Below, in pieces: positions 50,991 through 58,152 of a DNA stretch of 64,000 nucleotides. Source of the stretch: UBA3069 sp050633465 (GTDB lineage: Bacteria > Pseudomonadota > Alphaproteobacteria > Rhodobacterales > Rhodobacteraceae); assembly GCA_050633465.1 (NCBI GenBank), contig JBOEGO010000002.1:62001-126000 (forward strand), written 5' to 3'. Every line of letters begins with the position of its first letter. Within the stretch, counting starts at the first letter, position 1. The translations under genes were made by a program, and so were the position numbers. Below the pieces are notes generated by a model. That model worked only from the letters and a program-made list of their open reading frames with translations, searched no databases and was not told the DNA's origin.

Positions 50991-52193
50991 ATGGCGTGGA
51001 AAACCCTTGATGATATGGATATGGCTGGCAAATGTGTGCTGGTGCGGGTGGATATCAACGTGCCCGTCGATCACGGCGTTGTCACCGATGCCACACGGAT
51101 CGAACGGATTGTCCCCACGGTCGAGGATATTTTGCAAAAGGGCGGCAAGCCGGTTTTGCTGGCGCATTTCGGGCGCCCCAAGGGCAAGGTGGTGCTGGAT
51201 CTGTCGCTGCGGGTGGTGCTGAAATCGCTGGAAAAGGCGCTTGGCCATTCGGTGGTGTTTGTTGAAACACTAGAGGCATTAGAGGCCCGCACCGAAGAGC
51301 AGCGCGGTGCCGAGGTGCTGCTGCTGGAAAACATCCGGTTCCACGCGGGCGAGGAGCAAAACGACCCCGCATTCGCACAGCGGTTGGCCGGTTTGGCCGA
51401 TATTTACGTCAATGATGCATTTTCTGCGGCGCATCGCGCCCATGCCTCGACCGAAGGGGTGGCGCGGTTGTTGCCCTCTTGTGCCGGGCGTTTGATGCAA
51501 GCCGAGCTGGAAGCATTAGAGGCCGCATTGGGCCAGCCCAAGCGCCCTGTGGTGGCCGTGGTCGGCGGGGCCAAAGTGTCGACCAAGCTGGAATTGCTGG
51601 GCAATCTGGTGGGCCGGGTTGACCAGCTGGTGATCGGCGGCGGCATGGCCAATACGTTTTTGGCGGCGCAGGGCATGGATGTGGGCAAATCCCTGTGCGA
51701 ACACGATCTGGCCGAAACGGCGCGGGATATTCTGGCCAGTGCCAAGGGGGCGGGCTGCGAGATATTACTGCCGGTCGATGTGGTTGTGGCGCGGGAATTC
51801 AAGGCGGGGGCCGAAAACGAGGTGGTTGCAGCCGGTGATTGCCCTGAGGATGCAATGATTTTGGACGCGGGACCACAATCGGTCGCCCGCATCGTTGCCG
51901 CGCTTAAATCGGCCAAGACATTGATCTGGAACGGTCCTTTGGGCGCGTTTGAAATCGAACCTTTTGATACTGCGACCAATGCGGCTGCGGCCAAAGCGGC
52001 GGAACTGACCGGCAAAGGGTTGATTTCGGTGGCGGGCGGTGGCGACACGGTTGCGGCATTGAACAAGGTCGGCGCGGCGGATCAATTCACCTATATCTCG
52101 ACAGCCGGCGGTGCATTTCTGGAGTGGATGGAGGGCAAGACATTGCCCGGCGTGGCCGCATTGGAGGCAGATCGCGCACCGGAAATGGCCTGA
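50991..52193 (+). CDS. pgk: Phosphoglycerate kinase
   Basis: A 400-residue Pgk, full length, which moves phosphate between 1,3-bisphosphoglycerate and ADP. The N-terminal VRVDINVPVDHGVVTDATRI, LLAHFGRPKG, LLLENIRFHAGEE, GGAKVSTKLELL and the C-terminal GGGDTVAALNKVGAADQFTY are complete. A perfect-stem terminator follows. Confidence 0.97.
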   Translation: MAWKTLDDMDMAGKCVLVRVDINVPVDHGVVTDATRIERIVPTVEDILQKGGKPVLLAHFGRPKGKVVLDLSLRVVLKSLEKALGHSVVFVETLEALEARTEEQRGAEVLLLENIRFHAGEEQNDPAFAQRLAGLADIYVNDAFSAAHRAHASTEGVARLLPSCAGRLMQAELEALEAALGQPKRPVVAVVGGAKVSTKLELLGNLVGRVDQLVIGGGMANTFLAAQGMDVGKSLCEHDLAETARDILASAKGAGCEILLPVDVVVAREFKAGAENEVVAAGDCPEDAMILDAGPQSVARIVAALKSAKTLIWNGPLGAFEIEPFDTATNAAAAKAAELTGKGLISVAGGGDTVAALNKVGAADQFTYISTAGGAFLEWMEGKTLPGVAALEADRAPEMA

Positions 52194-52218
52194 TTTTTCG
52201 TTTTATGGCAATGGCTTG

Positions 52219-52251
52219 ACGGCCCGCGGTGTGATGCTGCGGGCCGTTTTC
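52219..52251 (+). terminator. Rho-independent terminator of pgk
   Basis: ACGGCCCGC (52219-52227) pairs with GCGGGCCGT (52239-52247), followed by TTT C. It starts 26 bases past the pgk stop. Confidence 0.85.
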
Positions 52252-52269
52252 TGTTTGGCTTTTGCAGAT

Positions 52270-52302
52270 GCCTCCGGCGGGAGGTATTTCTGGAACAATG
52301 AA
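52270..52302 (+). repeat. Dispersed 33-base element, copy 2
   Basis: It is the same as 36374-36406 (inverted) at all but one base. The hairpin CCTCC-GGCG-GGAGG and TATTT tail lie just after the pgk terminator, between pgk and the hydrolase gene. Confidence 0.7.
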
Positions 52303-52363
52303 GGCACGGGGGGTTGCCCTGCGCCGATGAAACGGGTTCGCTGTTGATCAGGAGGAGACAGCG

Positions 52364-53224
52364 ATGGCCGAGTATTTCGAGCGCGACGGGGTGAAGATTG
52401 CCTATGAGGTGACGGGACAAGGCCCGCCCGTTTTGTTGTTGCACGGGTTTCCGCAATGTCGCGCCATGTGGGGCCAGATTGCGCCCGTTCTGGCGGCACG
52501 TTTTACCGTGGTAACGGCAGATTTGCGTGGTTATGGCGCATCGGACAAACCTGGTGGGGTTGCGGCCTATTCGTTTCGCGAAATGGGTGCGGATATGTTG
52601 GGATTGATGGCCGCACTGGGGTATCAGCGGTTTCATCTGGTTGGCCATGATCGTGGTGCGCGCACGGCGCACCGGATGGCATTGGATGCGGGCGCGCGCC
52701 TGACCAGCCTGACATTAATGGATATTATACCGACACATCTATTGGTGAGCGAGCTTTCAAGCCCTGTTGCAACTGCATATTATCATTGGTTTTTTCTGGC
52801 GCAGCCTGCGCCATTTCCCGAAACCCTGATCGGGCGTGATCCGGATTTTTACTTTGAAAGCTGCCTGTTGGGTTGGGGCGCATCACGGTTGCAGGATTTC
52901 GATGCCGATGCCCTGGCGGCCTATCGTGCGGCATGGCGACAACCGGATGCGATTGCCGGCATGTGCAACGATTATCGTGCTGCTTTGGCGGTGGATGTGG
53001 GGCTGGATGCGGGCGATCTGGATCGGCGCGTGACCTGCCCTGCGCTGGTGTTATATGGCGCCGACGGGGCAATGGCGCAGGCCTATGATGTGGCGGCGAC
53101 ATGGGCGGATCGACTGGCAGATATGCGTGCCAAGGGCATTCCCGGCGGGCATTTCTTTCCTGATACCAGCGGGGCGGAAACCGCCGCCGCGCTGATGGAG
53201 TTTCTATTGGAAACAGAAGCCTAG
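52364..53224 (+). CDS. Alpha/beta hydrolase, haloacetate dehalogenase-like
   Basis: A 286-residue alpha/beta hydrolase. GHDRGARTAHRM holds the Asp nucleophile and the two arginines that bind the carboxylate in fluoroacetate dehalogenase. YYHWFFLAQP has the His-Trp that binds the halide, and GGHFFPD holds the catalytic His. By these residues a haloacetate dehalogenase role is credible; epoxide hydrolase is the main alternative. GGAGGAG precedes the start. No linked genes hint at the substrate. Confidence 0.82.
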   Translation: MAEYFERDGVKIAYEVTGQGPPVLLLHGFPQCRAMWGQIAPVLAARFTVVTADLRGYGASDKPGGVAAYSFREMGADMLGLMAALGYQRFHLVGHDRGARTAHRMALDAGARLTSLTLMDIIPTHLLVSELSSPVATAYYHWFFLAQPAPFPETLIGRDPDFYFESCLLGWGASRLQDFDADALAAYRAAWRQPDAIAGMCNDYRAALAVDVGLDAGDLDRRVTCPALVLYGADGAMAQAYDVAATWADRLADMRAKGIPGGHFFPDTSGAETAAALMEFLLETEA

Positions 53225-54096
53225 AACATGTTGTTAAAGCGTTCGGGCAGCAGATACTGGCGCGCATATTCCGGACGGTCGAATTGGAAAAATCCGGTTT
53301 CACCACGGGGTTTGAACGAGCGTTGCATTTTCTTGCGGATATCGCGCAAATCGAACCCGTCCATCATCTCCAGATCGGCGAATGCTTCGAATTCTGCGCG
53401 ATCCTCACCGCGTGCTTCGGCAAACCAGTGGCGGCCGATTGCGGCGTCTTTGACCCCTGCGCCGGTTGCTTTGGTGACCTCGTTCCGGCGGTCCATAGCG
53501 GCGACATATTCGGGGAAATCGCAGAATTTCAGGTGCAGCAGATACAATTCATCCGGCGTGTGCAATTTGTCATATTGGGTGAAATGGCCACCGCGTGCGA
53601 TTTTGGTGCCTGTCGAAATCACGCAAGGCTTGGAATAATGCGGGGCCAGCCGGACATGGCGGCGCGGGCCAAGGATGGTGTCGGTGATGGCATCGGGTTC
53701 GATATCAATGCGATGCACCAGTTCCAGCCCGACGGGCGTCAGCACCCGTTTTTCCGGCAGATCGCGCAGGAATTCATACAGGGTTTTGCCGCTGTCAGGG
53801 TCGCAGACCACCAATTCATCGACATCGCCCACGATCACATGGCGGTAATAGCTTTTCAGCCCTGCCACCAGATTGTTCAGCAAGCGCCAGCGTTTCATAT
53901 CGAAATTTTTGTGGTGTTCGCCGGGGATGCCAATGATGTTACACCCCTTGGCCAGTTCGGCCACGCCTTCGCCGCGGCCATGGTTCACAATATAGCAGTT
54001 TTCGCGCCCGAACAGCGCCCCGTAATGGCGCAGCCAAGCGCCCAAGAAAAATAGATCGTCCCGCACCATGGTGACGACGGCCACATCGGATTGCAT
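53221..54096 (-). CDS. Glycosyltransferase family 2-like protein
   Basis: A 291-residue GT-A-fold protein. VAVVTMVRDDLFFLGAWLRH begins the nucleotide-sugar domain, and VIVGDVDELVV gives the metal-binding DxD. CVISTGTKIARGGHFTQYD and LLHLKFCDFPEYVAAMDRRN follow. It probably adds a sugar to a surface polymer or small acceptor. It is divergent from the sulfotransferase-like gene and overlaps the hydrolase gene end by four bases. Confidence 0.8.
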   Translation of the reverse strand: MQSDVAVVTMVRDDLFFLGAWLRHYGALFGRENCYIVNHGRGEGVAELAKGCNIIGIPGEHHKNFDMKRWRLLNNLVAGLKSYYRHVIVGDVDELVVCDPDSGKTLYEFLRDLPEKRVLTPVGLELVHRIDIEPDAITDTILGPRRHVRLAPHYSKPCVISTGTKIARGGHFTQYDKLHTPDELYLLHLKFCDFPEYVAAMDRRNEVTKATGAGVKDAAIGRHWFAEARGEDRAEFEAFADLEMMDGFDLRDIRKKMQRSFKPRGETGFFQFDRPEYARQYLLPERFNNMF

Positions 54097-54225
54097 CTGC
54101 CCTGCCCTTTTTTCGGCTATTGTTCAGCGCCGACCATAGACCGTTCTATCATCCACGAGAATCCTTAAATATCCGTTGTGCGTGGCGCGTTGCAGGCGCG
54201 CCATAATCGTGCAAAAGATAGGGCC

Positions 54226-55005
54226 ATGACAGTAAAAATTCATGCAAAGTTTCGCAAATCCGGCTTCATGGGTATCCGCAAGGGGCCGGTGCCGGTGCGG
54301 TTTCATGTTTTGGGTGAACGCAGTTCCGGCACCAATTTCGTGAAACGCATTCTGGGGCGCAACACCGACCTGACCCCGACCGAGGCACTGGGCTGGAAAC
54401 ACGGGTTTCCCAATGCCACGGCGATCCCTGCCGATATGGTGGTGGTGGTGGCGATCCGCGATGCGCGGGCCTGGGCGCGGTCGATGCATGCCAAGCCATG
54501 GCACAGCGAAGCCCCCCTGCAACGGCTTGAATTTTCAGACTTTATTCGCGCCGAATGGCGCACGATTGCGGATCGCGACCGCTATTTCCCCAAGGATGCC
54601 GAACTGGGCATTCGCGGTCAGCCCCTGCAACACGACCGCCATCCGATGACGGGCCTGCCGTTTGAAAACCTGTTTGCCTTGCGGCGTGCGAAACTGTGGT
54701 CGCATCTGAGTTACCTTAACCGCGGCTGTTCGGTGGTGCTGTGCCGGATGGAGGACACGATCGCCAACCCCGATGTATTTTTGCAGCAATTTCGTGCTGC
54801 GATGGCCATGCCTGCCGTTGATACACCGCCGCAAAAGGTGGTCAAACGATTGGGGGCAAATTTCCGTGCGGCGGTGAACACCCGCCCCGACACGCCCAGG
54901 GAATTCCCGCCCGAAGATATGGATTTCCTGCGCGCCAATGTGGTGGTGAAACTGGAACAGGCATTGGGATATGATTACGAAACGGGCGCAGAGAAGCCGG
55001 AATAG
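54226..55005 (+). CDS. Sulfotransferase-like P-loop protein
   Basis: A 259-residue protein with an N-terminal nucleotide loop LGERSSGTNFVKRIL like the PAPS-binding loop of sulfotransferases, and later VVVVAIRDARAWARSMHAKP, which matches the second (3'-phosphate-binding) motif. It might sulfate a sugar or lipid made with the divergent glycosyltransferase. The ATG at 54226 has GATAGGG upstream. Assignment to the superfamily is good; the substrate is unknown. Confidence 0.75.
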   Translation: MTVKIHAKFRKSGFMGIRKGPVPVRFHVLGERSSGTNFVKRILGRNTDLTPTEALGWKHGFPNATAIPADMVVVVAIRDARAWARSMHAKPWHSEAPLQRLEFSDFIRAEWRTIADRDRYFPKDAELGIRGQPLQHDRHPMTGLPFENLFALRRAKLWSHLSYLNRGCSVVLCRMEDTIANPDVFLQQFRAAMAMPAVDTPPQKVVKRLGANFRAAVNTRPDTPREFPPEDMDFLRANVVVKLEQALGYDYETGAEKPE

Positions 55006-55048
55006 AATTTTGGCTATGGCCGCTATCTTTTTGAAATCAAAGGGAAAG

Positions 55049-55125
55049 TGGCGCGGTTGACGGGGCTCGAACCCGCGACCCCCGGCGTGACAGGCCGGTA
55101 CTCTAACCAACTGAGCTACAACCGC
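55049..55125 (-). tRNA. tRNA-Asp (GTC), copy 1
   Basis: A 77-base cloverleaf with encoded CCA; anticodon stem CCGGC/GCCGG, loop CTGTCAC. Identical to copy 2 except for one T-stem base (C here, T in copy 2). Confidence 0.97.
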
Positions 55126-55182
55126 GCATTTATCTTTCGTTGCCTTTCGGCGTGCCCTGCCCGGGCCGGGTCTGTGCAGCGA

Positions 55183-55259
55183 TGGCGCGGTTGACGGGAC
55201 TCGAACCCGCGACCCCCGGCGTGACAGGCCGGTACTCTAACCAACTGAGCTACAACCGC
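55183..55259 (-). tRNA. tRNA-Asp (GTC), copy 2
   Basis: A 77-base cloverleaf with encoded CCA; 57 bases upstream of copy 1 on the same strand. The two are probably cut from one transcript. Bases 55260-55436 hold nothing further. Confidence 0.97.
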
Positions 55260-55436
55260 TCGCTGCACGCTGCAAGGCACTGCCTTAAAGCGTGAGAGGG
55301 GTAATAGGCGGGGTTGCTGCCCCCGTCAAGCGCAAGCTGCGGCAAATTTCAGGGTTTTTTCCGGGCGGGTTTCAGACAGGGCCGCCGCTGGGTATCTGCG
55401 GCGCGTTTCCACCCGTTCACGCGACAGGGAAACCCC

Positions 55437-55949
55437 CTATTTCACATGCGTTAACAGTGCATTAGACCAATCATACAGTATGTTTTCATCCGCAGGCAGC
55501 CATGCGACCATATCGCCCGCATAGGCGGCGAATGCAGGGCGCACAGCGGGGTTGATTGCGACCAGCACAGGAATTTCCGCACCCAATGCATGCCCGACCA
55601 GATCACGAAAGCCGCGGCCTTCGACCTCTCGCTTGCCGAATTTGTTGATGATCACCAGATCGGCCCCAAGCAGGCGCGATTCTGCCAGCGCCGCGGCAGT
55701 TTCCAATGCAGTGACATCCAGCGTGCAACCGCCTGACAATGCGCCCAAATCCTGGGTGATGGGGCATTCGATCATATCGGGCAACAAGTGCAAAACCATA
55801 TCGGGTTTGTCGCGCCCCGCGCGTTCGCGGTTTTCCTGAACAGCGCCGCACAACCGCGCCCCGCTGGCAGTTAACCGCTGCGCCAGCCCCATCAACAGCC
55901 TGTCCGCCGCACCGCGCCCGTCCAATGTGATTGCACCCAGCATGGTCAT
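55437..55949 (-). CDS. DUF2478 protein, molybdenum-linked
   Basis: A 170-residue DUF2478 protein, a family with a P-loop-NTPase-like fold often beside molybdenum genes. Here a clear Walker A is lacking: LGAITLDGRGAADRLLMGLA stands at that place. ADLVIINKFGKREVEGRGFR gives the NKFGK base-recognition-like motif. It is divergent from mobA across 57 bases, which supports a part in molybdenum cofactor handling. Confidence 0.82.
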   Translation of the reverse strand: MTMLGAITLDGRGAADRLLMGLAQRLTASGARLCGAVQENRERAGRDKPDMVLHLLPDMIECPITQDLGALSGGCTLDVTALETAAALAESRLLGADLVIINKFGKREVEGRGFRDLVGHALGAEIPVLVAINPAVRPAFAAYAGDMVAWLPADENILYDWSNALLTHVK

Positions 55950-56006
55950 TGCACCCCTTGTTGCCCCATGACTACACTAGGGCCGCAGCATAAGGAATAG
56001 ACAGCC

Positions 56007-56594
56007 ATGAAACACCCTGCAACCGCCCCTCTTTGTGCCGTCATTCTGGCGGGGGGGCGTGGCACGCGGATGGGGGGTATGGACAAGGCAATGCTGCCAT
56101 TCGGTGACATGCGGATGGTTGACCATGTGGCAGCGCGCATTGGCCAACAGGTGGCGCATTTGGCGATCAATGCGAATGGGGATCCGGCGCGCTTTGCCCC
56201 GCTGGACCTGCCGGTATTGCCCGACCCCCTGCCCGACCACCCCGGCCCATTGGCAGGAATCATCGCAGGCATGGATTGGGCAGCAGCATTGGGGGCCAGC
56301 CATGTGATCAGCGTGGCGGTGGACACGCCGTATTTTCCCGTTGATCTGGTGGCGCGCCTATCCCCGGCAGGGTTCGCATTCGCGCAATCCAGCGACGACG
56401 GGCGGATGCATCCCACCTTTGGCAACTGGCCCGTGGCCCTGCGCGACAGCCTGTTTGCCGCGTTGCAACGGGGGGAGCGCAAGATGGGGCTTTGGGCGCA
56501 GCAGGCAGGCGCCAGCCCCCTGCCCTTTCCCCGGGCGCAGGCGTTTCACAACATCAACACCCCAGAGGACATGCCCGCAACACGCCCTGCTTAA
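56007..56594 (+). CDS. mobA: Molybdenum cofactor guanylyltransferase
   Basis: A 195-residue MobA, which joins GMP to molybdopterin to make the bis-MGD cofactor. The nucleotide-binding motif LAGGRGTRMGGMDKAMLPFG is at residues 14-33. VAVDTPYFP is the metal-binding step and FHNINTPEDM the C-terminal family motif. It overlaps the convergent tusA gene by four bases. Confidence 0.93.
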   Translation: MKHPATAPLCAVILAGGRGTRMGGMDKAMLPFGDMRMVDHVAARIGQQVAHLAINANGDPARFAPLDLPVLPDPLPDHPGPLAGIIAGMDWAAALGASHVISVAVDTPYFPVDLVARLSPAGFAFAQSSDDGRMHPTFGNWPVALRDSLFAALQRGERKMGLWAQQAGASPLPFPRAQAFHNINTPEDMPATRPA

Positions 56595-56827
56595 CCGCGG
56601 CGAATGATCCAACGGGTGCCGCCAGCAATACCGGATTGCAGCACCAGTTCATGGCCTGCCTCGGCGCAGAAATGCGGCATGTCGATCACCGCCATCGGGT
56701 CTGATGTATCAATCGCCAATACCGCGCCACGCGCCATACCCGCCAGAACCTTGCGGGCACGCAGCACCGGCAAGGGGCATAACAGCCCGATCGCATCCAC
56801 ATATTCGTCAAACGCAATTTCGCTCAT
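56591..56827 (-). CDS. TusA-family sulfurtransferase
   Basis: A 78-residue TusA-like sulfur carrier. The active cysteine is Cys17 in GLLCPLPVLRARKVL. FdhD or MoeB-type partners and tRNA thiolation are known uses; next to mobA, a role in molybdenum enzyme maturation is likely. The start at 56827 gives the usual length. Confidence 0.9.
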   Translation of the reverse strand: MSEIAFDEYVDAIGLLCPLPVLRARKVLAGMARGAVLAIDTSDPMAVIDMPHFCAEAGHELVLQSGIAGGTRWIIRRG

Positions 56828-56872
56828 GTCGGTTTGACCTTTGACTTGGCACGCTGTCAGACATGGTGGGAA

Positions 56873-56948
<76 letters not shown>

Positions 56949-57098
56949 GTGCGGCGTTGATTAGACAATGCCAGCCATCAGCGCAAGCCCTGAAATCGCA
57001 CCATTTCATATTTTTCAGACCGGGCCATAGGCCGATGTGCAAAGGTCAGGCTATCAACGCAAAAGACGCGCCCGAATGCGGACGCGTCCTTCGTATCA

Positions 57099-57173
57099 TG
57101 GTGGGTGATAAGAGATTTGAACTCCTGACATCTTCGATGTGAACGAAGCGCTCTACCACTGAGCTAATCACCC
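57099..57173 (-). tRNA. tRNA-Val (CAC)
   Basis: A 75-base cloverleaf with encoded CCA; same acceptor stem as the TAC tRNA, anticodon loop TTCACAT. The D-loop is one base shorter and the T-loop is TTCAAAT. Confidence 0.95.
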
Positions 57174-57192
57174 GGTGGGCGGGCTTTTAACC

Positions 57193-57720
57193 TCACTCTT
57201 CGGGGTCTGCAAGTGCCTCATTGTCATCATCTGCGGCTTTTTCCGCGCCGGTTTCATCCTCTGACGGCGTTGTGGTTTGTGCGACCATATTCGCGGTGCG
57301 GCGCAGTTTCATCACGGTGACCGTGCCGCCGGAAACAGTTTTCTGGCGCTGGATTTTCACTTTGCCCATGGGGGGCAGCGTCAATTCGCGCCCTTCCACA
57401 AGGGTTTCACCCAGGATCGCCAGCATTGCCTCGACCACCGGTTTGGCGAATTTCTGACGGGTGCCGCTGCGGGCCACGACAGCTTTGATCAGCTCGCGCT
57501 TTTTCATCTCGCCTGTGGTCAGTTTGGCGGTGACATCGCCAACCACCTTGAGTTCGGGCGTGATCGCGGCCGGAGCTGCCGCAAGCGACGGGGTGGCCGC
57601 CGTGGTGCTGGTGCTGACCGATGTGGCCGCCTTGGCTGCGGCGGTTTTCGGCGTGGTTTTGGACGCAGCGGTTTTGCTGCGGGTGGAGGGTGTTTTCGAC
57701 GTGGTCGTTGACCGTGCCAT
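57193..57720 (-). CDS. HU-family protein with histone H1-like tail
   Basis: A 175-residue protein. Residues about 1-55 are a Ser/Thr/Ala/Lys tail (SKTPSTRSKTAASKTTPKTA) like the basic tails of histone H1. Residues about 70-145 are an HU domain (MKKRELIKAVVARSGTRQKF, ELTLPPMGKVKIQRQ, VMKLRRTAN). The C-terminus is acidic (EDETGAEKAADDDNEALADP). It should bind DNA without sequence preference and help nucleoid packing. Typical HU has 90 residues. Confidence 0.88.
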   Translation of the reverse strand: MARSTTTSKTPSTRSKTAASKTTPKTAAAKAATSVSTSTTAATPSLAAAPAAITPELKVVGDVTAKLTTGEMKKRELIKAVVARSGTRQKFAKPVVEAMLAILGETLVEGRELTLPPMGKVKIQRQKTVSGGTVTVMKLRRTANMVAQTTTPSEDETGAEKAADDDNEALADPEE

Positions 57721-57873
57721 GGGGTTAAGCCCTTTCCGTGATTTACACGATTTGGTTGTTTCTGCTCTGGAAACAAACTAGCGCGTAAATGTTAACGACA
57801 CCAGTGAGCAGTTGACCAAGCCGCAAAAAACCCGCAAAAATGCATCCGTTTGAATGAATTTGGGGGATTACCT

Positions 57874-58065
57874 GTGAAAAAACTCGCGTTATCGGCTGTT
57901 TTGGCCACATCTTTGTCGGCACCGGCATTTGCGGGGCACCCCGCCCCGCCGCGCATGGAGCCACCCGTGATCGTGGCCGACGCGACATCATCATCGTCGT
58001 CGCAATCGACACTGGTCCTGCTGGTGCTGGCAACAGTTATCGGGGCGGTTCTGGCCGCGCATTGA
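57874..58065 (+). CDS. Small exported/membrane protein
   Basis: A 63-residue protein starting at GTG 57874 with GGGGGA eight bases before. Signal peptide KKLALSAVLATSLSAPAFA, then a Pro/Ser stretch, and a hydrophobic C-terminal segment (LVLLVLATVIGAVLAAH), so a likely membrane-anchored peptide. No function is recognised. Confidence 0.65.
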   Translation: MKKLALSAVLATSLSAPAFAGHPAPPRMEPPVIVADATSSSSSQSTLVLLVLATVIGAVLAAH

Positions 58066-58102
58066 ACGGCACAGCGAACTGCCAGTCGCCAGTGCCAAAC
58101 GC

Positions 58103-58132
58103 AAAAGGCCCGACATTTCTGTCGGGCCTTTT
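58103..58132. terminator. Strong bidirectional terminator
   Basis: A perfect 13-base stem (58103-58115 with 58120-58132), loop TTTC, A-run and T-run at the ends. It serves the small exported gene and lon. Confidence 0.95.
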
Positions 58133-58152
58133 ATGATTTTATGCGTTTGAAA

